Of a stretch of 64,000 nt of DNA, positions 10,174 to 20,605 are shown one piece after another. Under the pieces are notes generated by a model, which ran no database searches, was not told the origin of the DNA, and saw nothing but the letters and a program-made list of their open reading frames with translations. Position 1 is the stretch's first letter. Every line of letters starts with the position of its first letter. This DNA is from Setophaga petechia (Eukaryota; Chordata; Aves; Passeriformes; Parulidae). Where the stretch lies: positions 310,001-374,000 of the forward strand of contig JANCRA010000168.1 in the NCBI GenBank assembly GCA_024362935.1. The letters run 5' to 3'. A program made the translations under genes and the position numbers.

Positions 10174-13100
10174 TTACACAGTCTGTGATCCAGGATGGAC
10201 TTTCTTCACCCGGGTATAGTGAATCCAGGGGTCCACGCCGGCCACTTTGACTGCTGTGAAGGTGGTCAGTAGTACTTGATGGGGTCCACTCCACTTTTCT
10301 TTCAGTGGTTCTTCGTTCCAGTTTTTGATGTACACTTCGTCTCCTGGATGTATGTTATGAACCGGATTCTCGAGAGTCAGTGGTCTGTTCCACACGAGGA
10401 TGCTCCGGAGTCGAGCTAAAGTTTTCCCGAGAGAAAGAACATAATTATACACTTCCTGCTTTCCTGTGACGTGTACATTAGGGTTAGGCTCAGGAGATTC
10501 ATATGGTTTCCCATACAATATCTCATAAGGACTGACTGACATCCCACTCCTAGGCTTTATCCGAATCCTCAACAATGCTATTGGCAAGGCCTGAGGCCAC
10601 TGCAATTTGGCTTCTTGGCAAATCTTACTGATTTGCCTTTTTAGTGTCTGATTCATCCTCTCTACCAATCCACTTGACTGGGGTCTCTACGGTGTGTGGA
10701 GGTCTCAAGTTATCCTTAGCAATCTACTTACCTCTCTTACTACTGTAGCTATGAAATGGGGCCCCCTATCTGATGATACTCCTAGAGGTACCCCAAATCT
10801 GGGAATAATCTCCTGTAGTAACCACTTAACTGTTTCCTTTGCTTGGTTCGTGCGACAGGGAAGGGCTTCTGGCTACCTAGAGAAAGTGTCAACTCCCACT
10901 AACAGGTATTTGTATCCTCGAGTCCTTGGCAGTTCTACAAAATCTACCTGCCAATAGTCTCCTGGCTCTATTCCTATCCGAATTCTTCCTAGTTGTGCCT
11001 GTCGCCTAGCCACTGGGTTGTTTTTCAAACAGATATCACATTTTGACATTACTGATTTTGCCATTGTTAACATCCGTACTGAAATTAAACTCTGCTTTAG
11101 CAAATTTTACTAATGCTTCCGCTCCCCAGTGACATTCATTATGTTTAATCTGTAGAACTTCTCTCATTATCAAGGGGGGTACCACTATTTGTCCTTGTGC
11201 AGTCACATACCATCCCTCTGAATTCTTTTGGGCATTTAGCAAACGTGCCAGTCTCTCATCTTCTGCTGAATATTTTGGGTTTGGAGGCAAATTGAACTGG
11301 GACATATTAAGCTTTAAAGGTATCAATGCCATTGTTGTTTGCACATTCCGAGCAACTTGTCGGGCTGCCTAGTCTGCCTTTCGATTTCCCTCACAGATTT
11401 TGGAGTTTCCTGATTGGTGTGCTTTGCAGTGTATGATTGCCACTTGTTCAGGCTTTTGTACTGCCTTTATCAATTGCAGGACTGCATCCTGATGTTTGAT
11501 GTGCGTACCTTGAGAAGACAGTAGTCCCCTTTCTTTCCACAGTGCCTCATGTACATGCACCACTCCAAAAGCATATTTTGAGTCAGTTCAGATATTTACC
11601 TTCTTCCTTTCACTTAATTCTAGTGCCCTGGTTAAAGCAACCAGTTCTGCCTTCTGGGCAGATGTATTTGGTGGTAATGCTTTTGCTTCTACTACTGTAT
11701 TGACTGTTGTTACCGCATATCCAGCGTATCTGGTTCCATTTTCCACGAAGCTGCTCTCATCTGTAAACAGCTCCCACTCCGGTTGCTCTAGTGGGACATC
11801 TCTCAGGTCTTCTCTTGCTGAATAAGTGTACTCTATTACCTCTACACAGTTGTGCTCTAATGGGCCTTCTTCAGCTGTGGTACCTAGGAACAAAGCTGGA
11901 TTCAAGAGGTTAGTTGTTTTTAATGTGACATCATCCTGCTCAGTCAGGACTACCTGGAATTTCATCATCCTGCTGGGGGATAGCTAATAGCTTCCTTTCT
12001 GCTCTAAGACAGTGGTTACCATGTGTGGTACATAGACATCAATGTGCCTTCTCATAGTGAGCTTCCTGGCTTCTTGTATCAGTATCACAGTAGCTGCGAC
12101 TGCGTAGACATGAAGGCCACCCAGCACTTACGTTGTCAAGTTGTTTGGAAAAGTAGCCCACCGGCCTTTTCCAGCTTCCCAGACGTTGGGTCAGGACTCC
12201 TAGTGCTAGGCGCAGCCTTTCATGTACAAACAGCTGAAAGTCTTTAGACAGATCAGGTAACCCTAATGCTGGAGCAGTTGTCAGTGCTTCCTTTAATTTT
12301 AGGAAGGCTTCTTTCTGTGGCTTGCCCCAGGTGAATGGCTGCGTCTTCTGGGTTTCGTACAGGGGTTTTGCAATCAGTCCATAGTCCATGATCCACAGGC
12401 GACACCATCCTGCCATCCCGAGGAAGACTCGCAGCTCATGTAAATTCTGGGGCTCTGGAATAGCACAAATAGCTTGGATACGATTAGTACCTAGTTTTTG
12501 TTGTCCTTTTGAAATTTCACATCCCAGGTAAATCACAGTCTGTTGGGCAATTTGTGCCTTTCCTCTGGATACTTTGTAACCTCCCATTCCCAGTGAATTT
12601 AAAATCTCAATGGTCACCTTTATACAAGTTGCCTTTTCTTCTGTAGCTATTAGTATATCAACATATTGCAACAATAAGTACTGGTTTCTTGGTACTTGCC
12701 CATTTTGGTCCAAATCTCCAGTTACTTTGCTAGTTGATTTCCGAACAGGGTCGGCGAATTCTTGTCGTGTCCAGGTGAGCTGGGTCTTTCTTCCATTCCT
12801 TGGGTTTTTCACTTAAAGACAAAGTTTCCTACATTCTTTGTCAAAGGGTATGCAGAGAAAGGTATCTTTTAAATCAATTACAGTAAACCACTTATATATC
12901 TCCTTTACGGATGTTAACAATGTGTGAGAATTTGTTATCACTGGATAAATGTCCTTTTTATTTATTGTTCTGCACTAACTTATATTCACCTATTTAGTTT
13001 CTTTACTGGAAATATTGGGGATTAAATTCTACTGTATATTTGTGACAAGTTCTTGAACCTGTTCTACAGGTTCAGTTAGTTATATTCGCCTAACACCATG

Positions 13101-13365
13101 GCTTTGGCAGCGTTTCCCTGCTGGAACTGATTGTCCTGGTGAAGCAACTCTGGACAATCTCGCTTCCAATGGCTCCCCCCCTTTTGCAATATGCACCTTG
13201 ATTTAGGGTTAACCCCTGTGTAACGGGTCTCCTACCTTGAATATTCCTTTTATAACTCCTGAAATTTTGAGTTCCCTTTTCCTTGTACCACTGCCAAAAG
13301 GTTCTGCTTTTGATTTTTACTAACTTCTCTTTTGCGATTGTTATATACCTTCCAAGCAACTTCAA
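10174..13365 (-). pseudogene. pol of provirus C (broken)
   Basis: Minus-strand fragments in order: a nucleocapsid zinc-knuckle piece in a broken frame (13090-13365), RT (12039-12812) with YVDI in place of the catalytic YVDD near 12670, RNase H (11369-11968) with FTDES and, after a stop, TDSKYAF, and integrase (10174-11344) with zinc-binding CDIC near 11035, VDF core and the C-terminal domain. A clear protease is missing. Stops include TGA at 11588-11590 and TAG at 10873-10875, both where the family normally has Trp. The overlap with env is as in gammaretroviruses. Not functional. Confidence 0.85.
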
Positions 13366-13577
13366 GTAGCTTATCTAAAATTCCTTAATTCCTCTCCTTT
13401 TAATTTTGCAATTTTTCCGAATGTCATCTTGTGACTGACTCTAGAATATGAGAGCAAGCTGAACCTTTGCTTGTTCTGTTTCTATTTAGAGATCTGTATA
13501 TTTTCTTGCTACCTCCTTAAGCTTTTCAAAAAATGCAATAGGAGATTTTCTTTTCCTGCCGAACTTCATACAGTTTA

Positions 13578-13640
13578 GTATGTTTATAATATATATATAT
13601 AATATATATAATAATATATATAATATAATATATAATTTAT
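13578..13640. repeat. TA-rich microsatellite in gag of C
   Basis: Imperfect (TATAATA)n/(TA)n array within what was the capsid coding region; it adds Ile/Tyr/Leu codons and is not part of the gag fold. Confidence 0.85.
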
Positions 13641-14577
13641 AGTCTTGGGTGCAGCCTTCTGAACTCCTATTTGGATTCACTCTTGATATTTCCATAATCT
13701 CCTCATATCACCAAATAAATTAGGGTCCCAATTTGGATCTTCAGTTGGGAAATTCACATCTAAATTCCCTGTTACTAGCCCATTTCTGATATCTTCTCTT
13801 GCCCTCTCTTTGGCTGCCTTAAGTACCATCTCTTTCTCAGTCAAATCCATCAGAGTATCTAATATTACTTGTATATCATCCCAGTCAGGATTTTGAGTTT
13901 TTATAACCATTTTTACCACTCGTGCCATTTTATCAGGATTTTCTCTATAAGTTCCGGCTGTTTGTTTCCAAATAACCAAATCTGCCGGAGTAAAAGGCAC
14001 TTTTACAAATACTGGCCCTTCTATTCCTACACCTTGCCGTAAGGGGGCAATTACAGTCCGTTTTTGTCTGCCCATGTCTTTTCTATCCATAACTGGGGCA
14101 AGGGTAGACCGGCTCCTGGTTCTGTGGGCTACCGGGGTCGTTGACTCTCTCTCTCTCTTTTCTACCACAATTACATTCTGCTCATCTTCTGAGGAAGAGG
14201 GATCAGGTGATGATGGGAGAGGAGGATAAAGAGGGAAGGGTGTACTAGATGAGACAGGTTCAGGGCTAGGTGGGTTAGGAGCAGGCAGTGGGATAGGGGC
14301 AGATGAAGCAGGTGGGATAGGGTTAGGTGCTCTTGTTCCTATTGGAGCTACCTGTAAATCAATATCTGTATAATCTTCCCTACTCAGGCTTTCTTTCAAC
14401 ACCAAGTGTTCTAAACAATGTTCCTCACAAACACCACACTTATTATTTGCAGATGTTTTAACCACCAATAATCCACATAAACAAATCAACATATGGAACT
14501 TCATCCCATTTTCCTTCTTGTTTACAAAACAACATTAACTGTGAAATAGTGTTATATTGCAGAGTACCGTTTTTTCC

Positions 14578-14603
14578 TTTTTTTTTTTTTTTTTTTTTTT
14601 TTT
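14578..14603 (-). repeat. Poly(A) run on minus strand, 26 bp, in gag of C
   Basis: Pure T run on the plus strand; read from the minus strand it encodes a lysine tract within matrix. The gag frames on either side do not match. Confidence 0.95.
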
Positions 14604-14775
14604 CTCTGTTTTCCAGGGCATATTCTGGCCACCATGAATTACAATAATCAATCAACTTAGTTTTACGTAATTCGTTCCCAAAATTACCCTGTTTCCAATG
14701 TGCTAATAAGCACCCCAAAGGAGAAGTTTGTGGGATTGGGGTATTACTGCCCAAAATCCCTTTAAGTTTCTCCAT

Positions 14776-14836
14776 ACCAGATACACCAGATATACCAGAT
14801 ACACCAGATATACCAGATACACCAGATATACCAGAT
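14776..14836 (-). repeat. 9/18-bp tandem repeat at the gag start of C
   Basis: Alternating units ATACACCAG and ATATACCAG, about six to seven copies, encoding a (GISGVS)n run on the minus strand ahead of the matrix domain. The authentic gag start is uncertain because of it. Confidence 0.9.
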
Positions 14837-15098
14837 TGCCGAACCCGCAACGCTTTCGCGATTGTCTTACGGAACGGCGCCTAGGCTTATACCACCAGGA
14901 ATTCCTTTAGCCCAACCAAGCGTAGCTTTCGCCGCGTCTTACTGGCAGGCACCCGGACCAGGATAAAAAGCACCTTACCTTTCTCCAGGGGACGTTGTGA
15001 GCGGCGGAAGCGGTCGCGGCCGATGGGCTCCCCGAGAATCCCTCGGTGCCGGCTGGAGCGTGATCGAGTCGCGAACTCGCTCAGCAGCACTCACAGGG

Positions 15099-15116
15099 TC
15101 CCAATCTGGGTCGCCA
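15099..15116 (-). promoter_or_regulatory. Primer-binding site of provirus C, Arg-tRNA-like
   Basis: On the minus strand TGGCGACCCAGATTGGGA begins three bases after the LTR. It resembles the complement of the 3' end of tRNA-Arg(CCU) but with two small shifts, so the assignment is tentative. Confidence 0.55.
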
Positions 15117-15119
15117 AAA

Positions 15120-15503
15120 TGTTAGCGTTCAAAAACACATAACCACGGAGTGATTATATGCGGTGCTTTTTATTAAGAGCTCTGGGAATCGGGGTATTGC
15201 AACCCAAATCTGATTCCGACCATACATTCGAGGTGAACGTATTTTATACTCTATCGTTACATAACTTTCATGTTAATTATTAAACTTACATTGTTCTATT
15301 GTATACGTATATTCTTACGGTATAATAATTGTACTTAATTACTAAACAATCATCACATCTACAATTATATCATTTATCATACTGCTTATGCCGGTGCAGT
15401 GTTCTGAGAAAAGTACAGAGCCTAACATCTAGTGTTCTGAGAAAAGTACAGAGCCTAACATCTTAGAGTTCTATCTTTGACATTTTCCAGGGTTCCACTA
15501 TCA
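15120..15503 (-). repeat. 5' LTR of provirus C
   Basis: Copy of 7937-8320, read as identical, with the same 33-bp U3 duplication. ATGG (15504-15507) is the right-hand target duplication. Confidence 0.93.
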
Positions 15504-16306
15504 ATGGGAAAATTATTAGAAGACCCTATAGGAGTGGCAGAAAGGGTGGATCAGTTCCTAGGGCCAAACATATATACTTGGGTGGAAATGCAGTCCATTT
15601 TAGGCATCCTATTTACAACAGAGGAAAGAGGGATGATCAGAAGAGCTGGGATGAGGATTTGGGACACCCAGCATGTTCAAGGTCCTGCGGCTGATGTGAA
15701 ATGGCCCTTACAAAATCCCAATTGGAACAATCAGGACCCCAACCATCGTGGTCATATGCAGGACTTAAGAGCTATCATAATCCAGGGCATACGAGAGGCT
15801 GTGCCCCGGGGACAAAATATAAGCAAGGCATTCAGAGAGCGCCAAGGAAAAGATGAAACCCCCACTGAATGGTTGGAAAGATTAAGGAAAAGCTTTCAGT
15901 TATACTCAGGGGTGGATCCAGACACGCCAATGGGGCAAGCACTCCTGAAAACACAGTTTGTAGCTAAATCATGGGATGACATTCGAAAGAAACTAGAAAA
16001 GTTAGAGGATTGGCAGGACAGAGGACTTGATGAATTGCTTAGGGAGGCCCAGAAGGTATATGTTAGACGGGAGGAGGAGGAGGCACATAAAAGGCAAGTT
16101 CGGATGATGGTGGCGGCAGTCAGGGAGGGACAGCGAAACAACCCTCCACCACGGGAAAGAAATGGCATGAGGAGAGGTCCCCGGGATTTAGAAGGGCCCC
16201 AACTGGAGGGAAAGAAGGAGCAGTGTGCTACTATTGTGGTGGGAAAGGACATATGAAGAGGGAATGTCGAAAGAGGCTTAGGGATGAAAAAATGTTTAAA
16301 GAAGAT

Positions 16307-16309
16307 TAG
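16307..16309 (+). promoter_or_regulatory. gag-pol UAG readthrough site of provirus B
   Basis: TAG follows the nucleocapsid in the same frame as both the zinc knuckle and pol, and is followed directly by GGAGGTCAAGG. Gammaretroviruses use a UAG followed by a G-rich purine context and a pseudoknot to read through into pol. The frame and immediate context support the same mechanism; a pseudoknot was not modelled. Confidence 0.8.
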
Positions 16310-19300
16310 GGAGGTCAAGGGCTCTATCTATTGGGGACCCAAATGTCATCAGAGCCCTTGGTAAAACTCAGAGTAGGTCCTCAGCAGACCCCCATAACCT
16401 TCCTTGTAGATACAGGGGCTGAGAGATCAACAGTTCAATCTTTGCCCCCAGGATGCAAGATCTCATCTTCCACAGTACAGGTTATTGGGGCAAGGGGAGA
16501 ACCTTTCAAGGTTCCTGTAATTGAAGATGTTTTAATAGAATCAGAGAAGAAAATGGGGGTGGGATCACTATTATTAGTCCCCGAAGCTGATTACAATTTA
16601 TTAGGAAGGGATTTAATGGTGGAATTAGGGATAAATGTAAATATTGAAGAAAAACAGTTGAAAGTCAAGTTGTGCCCCTTACGGGTCACTGACAAAGAGA
16701 AAATCAACCCAGAAGTCTGGTATACCCCTAATACTGTAGGAAGATTAAATATAGAACCCTTCACAGTCAAAATTCAAAACCCAGAAATCCCAGTAAGAAT
16801 AAAACAATATCCCATGTCAGATGAGGGGCGAAGGGGATTAAAACCAGAGGTAGAACGGTTAATCCGGCAAGGGCTCTTGGAACCTTGCATGTCTCCCTTC
16901 AACACCCCTATTCTGCCTGTAAAGAAACCAGATGGGAAATACCGATTAGTACATGATTTAAGGGAAATAAATAAGAGAACCATTGCCCGGTTTCCTGTAG
17001 TAGCAAACCCACACACATTGCTGAGCCAATTGAAACCAGATGATCGGTGGTATAGTGTTATAGATTTAAAAGACGCCTTTTGGGCATGCCCCTTAAAGGA
17101 AGAATGTAGAGACTATTTTGCATTTGAATGGGAAGATCCCGATACTCACCGAAAGCAACAATTAAGGTGGACAGTACTTCCCCAGGGACACACTGAATCC
17201 CCAAATTTATTTGGGCAGGCACTAGAGCAAATAATGAGATCTTATACCCCAAACCAAGGAATAACTCTTGTTCAATATGTAGATGACTTATTAATTGCTG
17301 GAAAGAGCGAAGAATCAGTTAGGGAAGAGAGCATTAAGCTTCTAAACTTTTTAAGCATCCAGGGGCTGAAGGTGTCTAAAAGCAAATTGCAATTTGTAGA
17401 GGAAGAAGTAAAGTATCTAGGACACCGACTCAGTAAAGGAACTAAAACATTAGACCCAGGGAGGGTTAAGGGGATCCTCTCCCTTCCTCCCCCAAGAAAT
17501 AAGAGACAAATCAGGCAGCTATTGGGTCTCGTAGGATACTGCAGACAATGGATTGAAAACTTTAGTGGTAAGGTAAAATTTTTGTATGAAAAACTAACTG
17601 CTGAAGGTGTGATAAAATGGACTGAGAAGGATGATGAATCATTAGAACAATTAAAAGAGGAATTAGCCAACGCCCCAGTGCTAAGCCTCCCGGATGTTAG
17701 GAGGCCCTTCTATTTGTTTGTTAACACTGAGGCAGGAATAGCATTTGGGGTGCTGGCTCAGGACTGGGCTGGCAGTCGAAAACCAGTAGCATTTATTTCT
17801 AAACTACTAGACCCCGTAAGTAGGGGGTGGCCAACATGTTTACAGATTATAGTGGCAACAGCCCTCTTAGTAGAGGAAGCTTTCAAAATTACTTATGGAG
17901 GAGAGCTGAAAGTCTGTACCCCCCATAATATACGGGCAGTATTGCAACAAAAGGCAGAAAAATGGATAACAGACATGAGACTCCTGAAATATGAGAGCAT
18001 TTTGCTCTCATCTTCTAGGTTGAAACTTGAAACCACCTCTCTGCAAAACCCTGCAGAATTTTTGTTTGGATACCCACAGGAGAATTTAACCCATGACTGC
18101 CTACATAGTATAGAAAAGCAAACAAAAATTAGGCCAGACCTCGAAGAAGAAGAACTGGAAGAGGGAGAAAGACTATTTGTGGATGGATCCTCTAGAGTTG
18201 TCGAGGGAAAACGAATCTCTGGATATGCGGTTGTGGGAGGTAAAAATTTTGAAATAATAGAATCTGGACCTCTGAGTCCTAGTTGGTCAGCCCAGGCCTG
18301 TGAGTTATATGCAGTATTGAGGGCCTTGAAACTCTTGGAAGCTAAAGTTGGGACCATCTATACGGACTCAAAGTATGCCTTTGGAGTGGTACATACTTTT
18401 GGGAAAATTTGGGAAGAAAGAGGGTTAATAAACTCCCGAGGAAGAGAATTAATACATCAGGAACTAATTACTCAGGTACTACAAGCTTTAAGAGGCCCAA
18501 AGAAAATAGCAATAGTACATGTTAAAGGACATCAAAAGGGCCTCTCCCATCTGACTAGAGGAAACAACACAGCAGACAGAGAAGCGAAGGAAGCTGCCCT
18601 CAAAAAATTCCAGGGTCAGGGAATAAAAAAACCACTAGATAATGAGAAAATTCATGTCCTGAGCTTCACAGCCCAGGAAAAGGAGAAATTAGACAAAATG
18701 GGAATAAAAGACACTGGGGGTATTTGGAAATTGCCAGACGATAGAGAGGTGCTGCCAAAATCTATGGCCCGAAGAATAATGCAGCAACTGCATGACCAGA
18801 CTCATTGGGGAACCCAAGCCTTAGTAGATCAATTTACCATTAAGTATATGTGTATAGGAATTTATGATATAGCAAAACAAGTAGTTAGGGGTTGTATAAC
18901 ATGCCAAAGAGTAAATAGACATCAAGTTAGAGAAAGGATTCCAGGAGGAAGGGAATTAGCACACTGGCCCTTTTCACATGTACAAATAGATTTTACCGAA
19001 TTACCAAAAGTAGGGAGATACAAGTACTTATTGGTATTGGTAGATCATCTAACCCACTTTGTAGAAGCATACCCTACATCGCGGGCTACTGCAAATGTGG
19101 TAATTAAAATCTTGTTAGAAGAAATAATCCCCAGGTATGGAATTGTAGAAATACTAGACTCTGATAGGGGCCCCCATTTTGCAAACAAGGTAATGAGAGA
19201 GGTAACCATGGCCTTAGGCACTAAATGGCAATATCACACCCCTTGGCATCCTCAAAGCTCAGGGAGGGTGGAAAGGGCAAATGGAGAAATCAAGAAGCAA

Positions 19301-19834
19301 CTCACCAAACTCATGGTAGAAACTAAAATGTCTTGGGTCAGATGTTTACCCATGGCACTGCTAAACATTAGAACCCGACCCAGGACGGATGTAGGAATCT
19401 CTCCTTTTGAAATGCTTTATGGAATGCCTTATGACTTAGAACTCCCGGGAAACCATCCTTGTATACAAGATAGTCAAATTCAGAGTTATATACAACAGTT
19501 AATGAAACGGAGGGAAGAATTAAAACAAAAAGGGCTATTGGTACAAAGACCCCCCTTGGATGTAATGATGCATAAACTTAAACCCGGAGATAGAGTTCTA
19601 ATTAAGACTTGGAAAGAGACAACCCTAACACCCCAGTGGGAAGGTCCCTATGTTGTTCTGTTTACCACAGAAACAGCCATCCGAACTGCTGAAAAAGGCT
19701 GGACACATGCCAGTCGGGTGAAAGGACCCATCACTGCAGACACCCCTTGGGAGGTGACCAGTCGCCCTGGAGATCTACGGTTAACTCTTCGGAAGGCACA
19801 GAAGCCTGCACCCGTGGGTAATGTGAATGACTGA
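16310..19834 (+). CDS. Pol of provirus B (protease-RT-RNase H-integrase), open
   Basis: Retroviral Pol, open from the gag UAG to 19834; the first ATG is at 16331 (1,167 codons). Residues counted from that ATG: protease active site DTG 27-29; RT catalytic YVDD 316-319; RNase H acidic residues D618, E658, D679; integrase zinc site H821, H825, C855, C858; catalytic triad D887, D945, E981; a C-terminal GPY-type domain before the end. All key residues are present and no frameshift is seen, a contrast with gag. It would be made only as a Gag-Pol readthrough product, which gag damage prevents. The last codons overlap the following ORF by 8 bases. Confidence 0.93.
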   Translation, partial: GGQGLYLLGTQMSSEPLVKLRVGPQQTPITFLVDTGAERSTVQSLPPGCKISSSTVQVIGARGEPFKVPVIEDVLIESEKKMGVGSLLLVPEADYNLLGRDLMVELGINVNIEEKQLKVKLCPLRVTDKEKINPEVWYTPNTVGRLNIEPFTVKIQNPEIPVRIKQYPMSDEGRRGLKPEVERLIRQGLLEPCMSPFNTPILPVKKPDGKYRLVHDLREINKRTIARFPVVANPHTLLSQLKPDDRWYSVIDLKDAFWACPLKEECRDYFAFEWEDPDTHRKQQLRWTVLPQGHTESPNLFGQALEQIMRSYTPNQGITLVQYVDDLLIAGKSEESVREESIKLLNFLSIQGLKVSKSKLQFVEEEVKYLGHRLSKGTKTLDPGRVKGILSLPPPRNKRQIRQLLGLVGYCRQWIENFSGKVKFLYEKLTAEGVIKWTEKDDESLEQLKEELANAPVLSLPDVRRPFYLFVNTEAGIAFGVLAQDWAGSRKPVAFISKLLDPVSRGWPTCLQIIVATALLVEEAFKITYGGELKVCTPHNIRAVLQQKAEKWITDMRLLKYESILLSSSRLKLETTSLQNPAEFLFGYPQENLTHDCLHSIEKQTKIRPDLEEEELEEGERLFVDGSSRVVEGKRISGYAVVGGKNFEIIESGPLSPSWSAQACELYAVLRALKLLEAKVGTIYTDSKYAFGVVHTFGKIWEERGLINSRGRELIHQELITQVLQALRGPKKIAIVHVKGHQKGLSHLTRGNNTADREAKEAALKKFQGQGIKKPLDNEKIHVLSFTAQEKEKLDKMGIKDTGGIWKLPDDREVLPKSMARRIMQQLHDQTHWGTQALVDQFTIKYMCIGIYDIAKQVVRGCITCQRVNRHQVRERIPGGRELAHWPFSHVQIDFTELPKVGRYKYLLVLVDHLTHFVEAYPTSRATANVVIKILLEEIIPRYGIVEILDSDRGPHFANKVMREVTMALGTKWQYHTPWHPQSSGRVERANGEIKKQLTKLMVETKMSWVRCLPMALLNIRTRPRTDVGISPFEMLYGMPYDLELPGNHPCIQDSQIQSYIQQLMKRREELKQKGLLVQRPPLDVMMHKLKPGDRVLIKTWKETTLTPQWEGPYVVLFTTETAIRTAEKGWTHASRVKGPITADTPWEVTSRPGDLRLTLRKAQKPAPVGNVND

Positions 19835-20501
19835 ATTAGGGGACAGAGAACTATACCGACTGAGACTCTTGGTAAGAAAACCCCTACAGGAACTGGAACG
19901 GGAGTTAGAGTGTCCTCTACCGTGGAAAACCTGGAATGAACTGACACTTGCTCTTTCAGTAGTGGCTGAAGTGAGGCGAGAATTATTCGATTGCACCGAG
20001 TGTCTTAAATGTCGGGAATCTTCTTGCCGGGCATGGGTAAAAATCTTTTGTGGGGGCTGTAAAAACAAATGGTGGATTTTCCAGTCACAGTTGGTGGGAA
20101 GCACATGGTGTCTTACTTGTGATTGGCATTGGAGAAGAGCAAATCCATTAAGAGCCTTAAGACAATTCATACAAATCCCTGGAGGGCGGGAGATCCCCGA
20201 CAGAGAAGCAGTGTCACTAGTTGAAAACCTAGAACAGAGAAGGAATTGGGCCCTGGCATGGGAATTCCAACACCAATTGCATAGGATTACAAGCCAAAAC
20301 CAGACAGTCATATTAACTACCTTGTGTAAGAAGGGAATCCATGTTCCTCTGGTGTGGCAAGTGAGGCCTGACGAGTGGAATACCACGATTCGCCGCTATT
20401 CCCAAGTTCATAAACAACAAAAATGTAAAGAACGTAGGGAAGAGCGACGCAACTCTAGGAAATTGAGAGAAAAGGGAATAAAGACAGAGGGTGAACCCTA
20501 A
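19827..20501 (+). CDS. Cysteine-rich ORF between pol and env (possible accessory gene)
   Basis: An open frame of 224 codons beginning with an ATG that overlaps the pol stop (ATGACTGA), in a different frame from pol and ending about 100 bases before the env ORF. I do not recognise it. It has an acidic/leucine-rich N-terminus, then a cysteine cluster: C56, C59, C62, C67, C75, C78, C95, C98, with three CxxC pairs and many Trp residues between 70 and 102, resembling a zinc-binding fold. A middle region lacks clear motifs and the C-terminus (about 195-224) is strongly basic (KERREERRNSRKLREK). No signal peptide or membrane span. Simple gammaretroviruses have no gene here. It could be an accessory regulator, a captured host sequence or a displaced env/pol domain. 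Confidence 0.65.
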   Translation: MTELGDRELYRLRLLVRKPLQELERELECPLPWKTWNELTLALSVVAEVRRELFDCTECLKCRESSCRAWVKIFCGGCKNKWWIFQSQLVGSTWCLTCDWHWRRANPLRALRQFIQIPGGREIPDREAVSLVENLEQRRNWALAWEFQHQLHRITSQNQTVILTTLCKKGIHVPLVWQVRPDEWNTTIRRYSQVHKQQKCKERREERRNSRKLREKGIKTEGEP

Positions 20502-20605
20502 GTAGGTGTGAGACTTAGGTCCTGTAAGGCTCGCTGGGGACAGCAGAGTTCTTCATAAAACCAAGGAGATCCTTTGCCTGGAGGCCAGAAAGCCTGCCCT
20601 TAGGA

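Larger units (their letters stand above)
13400..14860 (-). pseudogene. gag of provirus C (broken)
   Basis: The matrix-like ORF (14458-14850) carries TSPLGCLLAHWK and, after a K run, a WDEVPYVDLF segment. A second ORF (13677-14504) in another frame has a proline-rich p12-like part and a capsid start (VPFTPADLVIWKQ). The frame change coincides with a 26-T run (plus strand). Capsid is then interrupted by a TA-rich microsatellite (about 13578-13640) before a major-homology-type piece (SPIAFFEKLKEVARKYT, 13490-13550). Confidence 0.8.
7937..15503 (-). mobile_element. Provirus C, minus strand, nested in gag of B
   Basis: A 7.6-kb provirus with 384-bp LTRs (7937-8320, 15120-15503) that read as identical. 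The minus strand carries, in order, primer site, gag, pol, env and polypurine tract. All genes carry stops or frameshifts despite the identical LTRs. The 4-bp target duplication ATGG is intact. It is the youngest insertion in the A/B/C stack. Confidence 0.93.
7245..16309 (+). pseudogene. gag of provirus B, split by provirus C
   Basis: Gag polyprotein that would build the virion. It starts MGQKES (7245), a myristoylation-type matrix N-terminus; an in-frame TGA (7485-7487) follows after 80 codons. A 23-A run (7566-7588) accompanies a frame change. A PPPY late-domain motif is at about 7674-7685. Capsid coding runs to 7936, is interrupted by the C insertion (7937-15503 plus duplicated ATGG) and resumes in a matching phase at 15508. 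A nucleocapsid CCHC zinc knuckle (16226-16267, CX2CX4HX4C) is in a different frame from the capsid ORF, so a further frameshift lies between, probably near 16150-16220. Gag ends at TAG 16307-16309. Not expressible as one protein. Confidence 0.85.
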
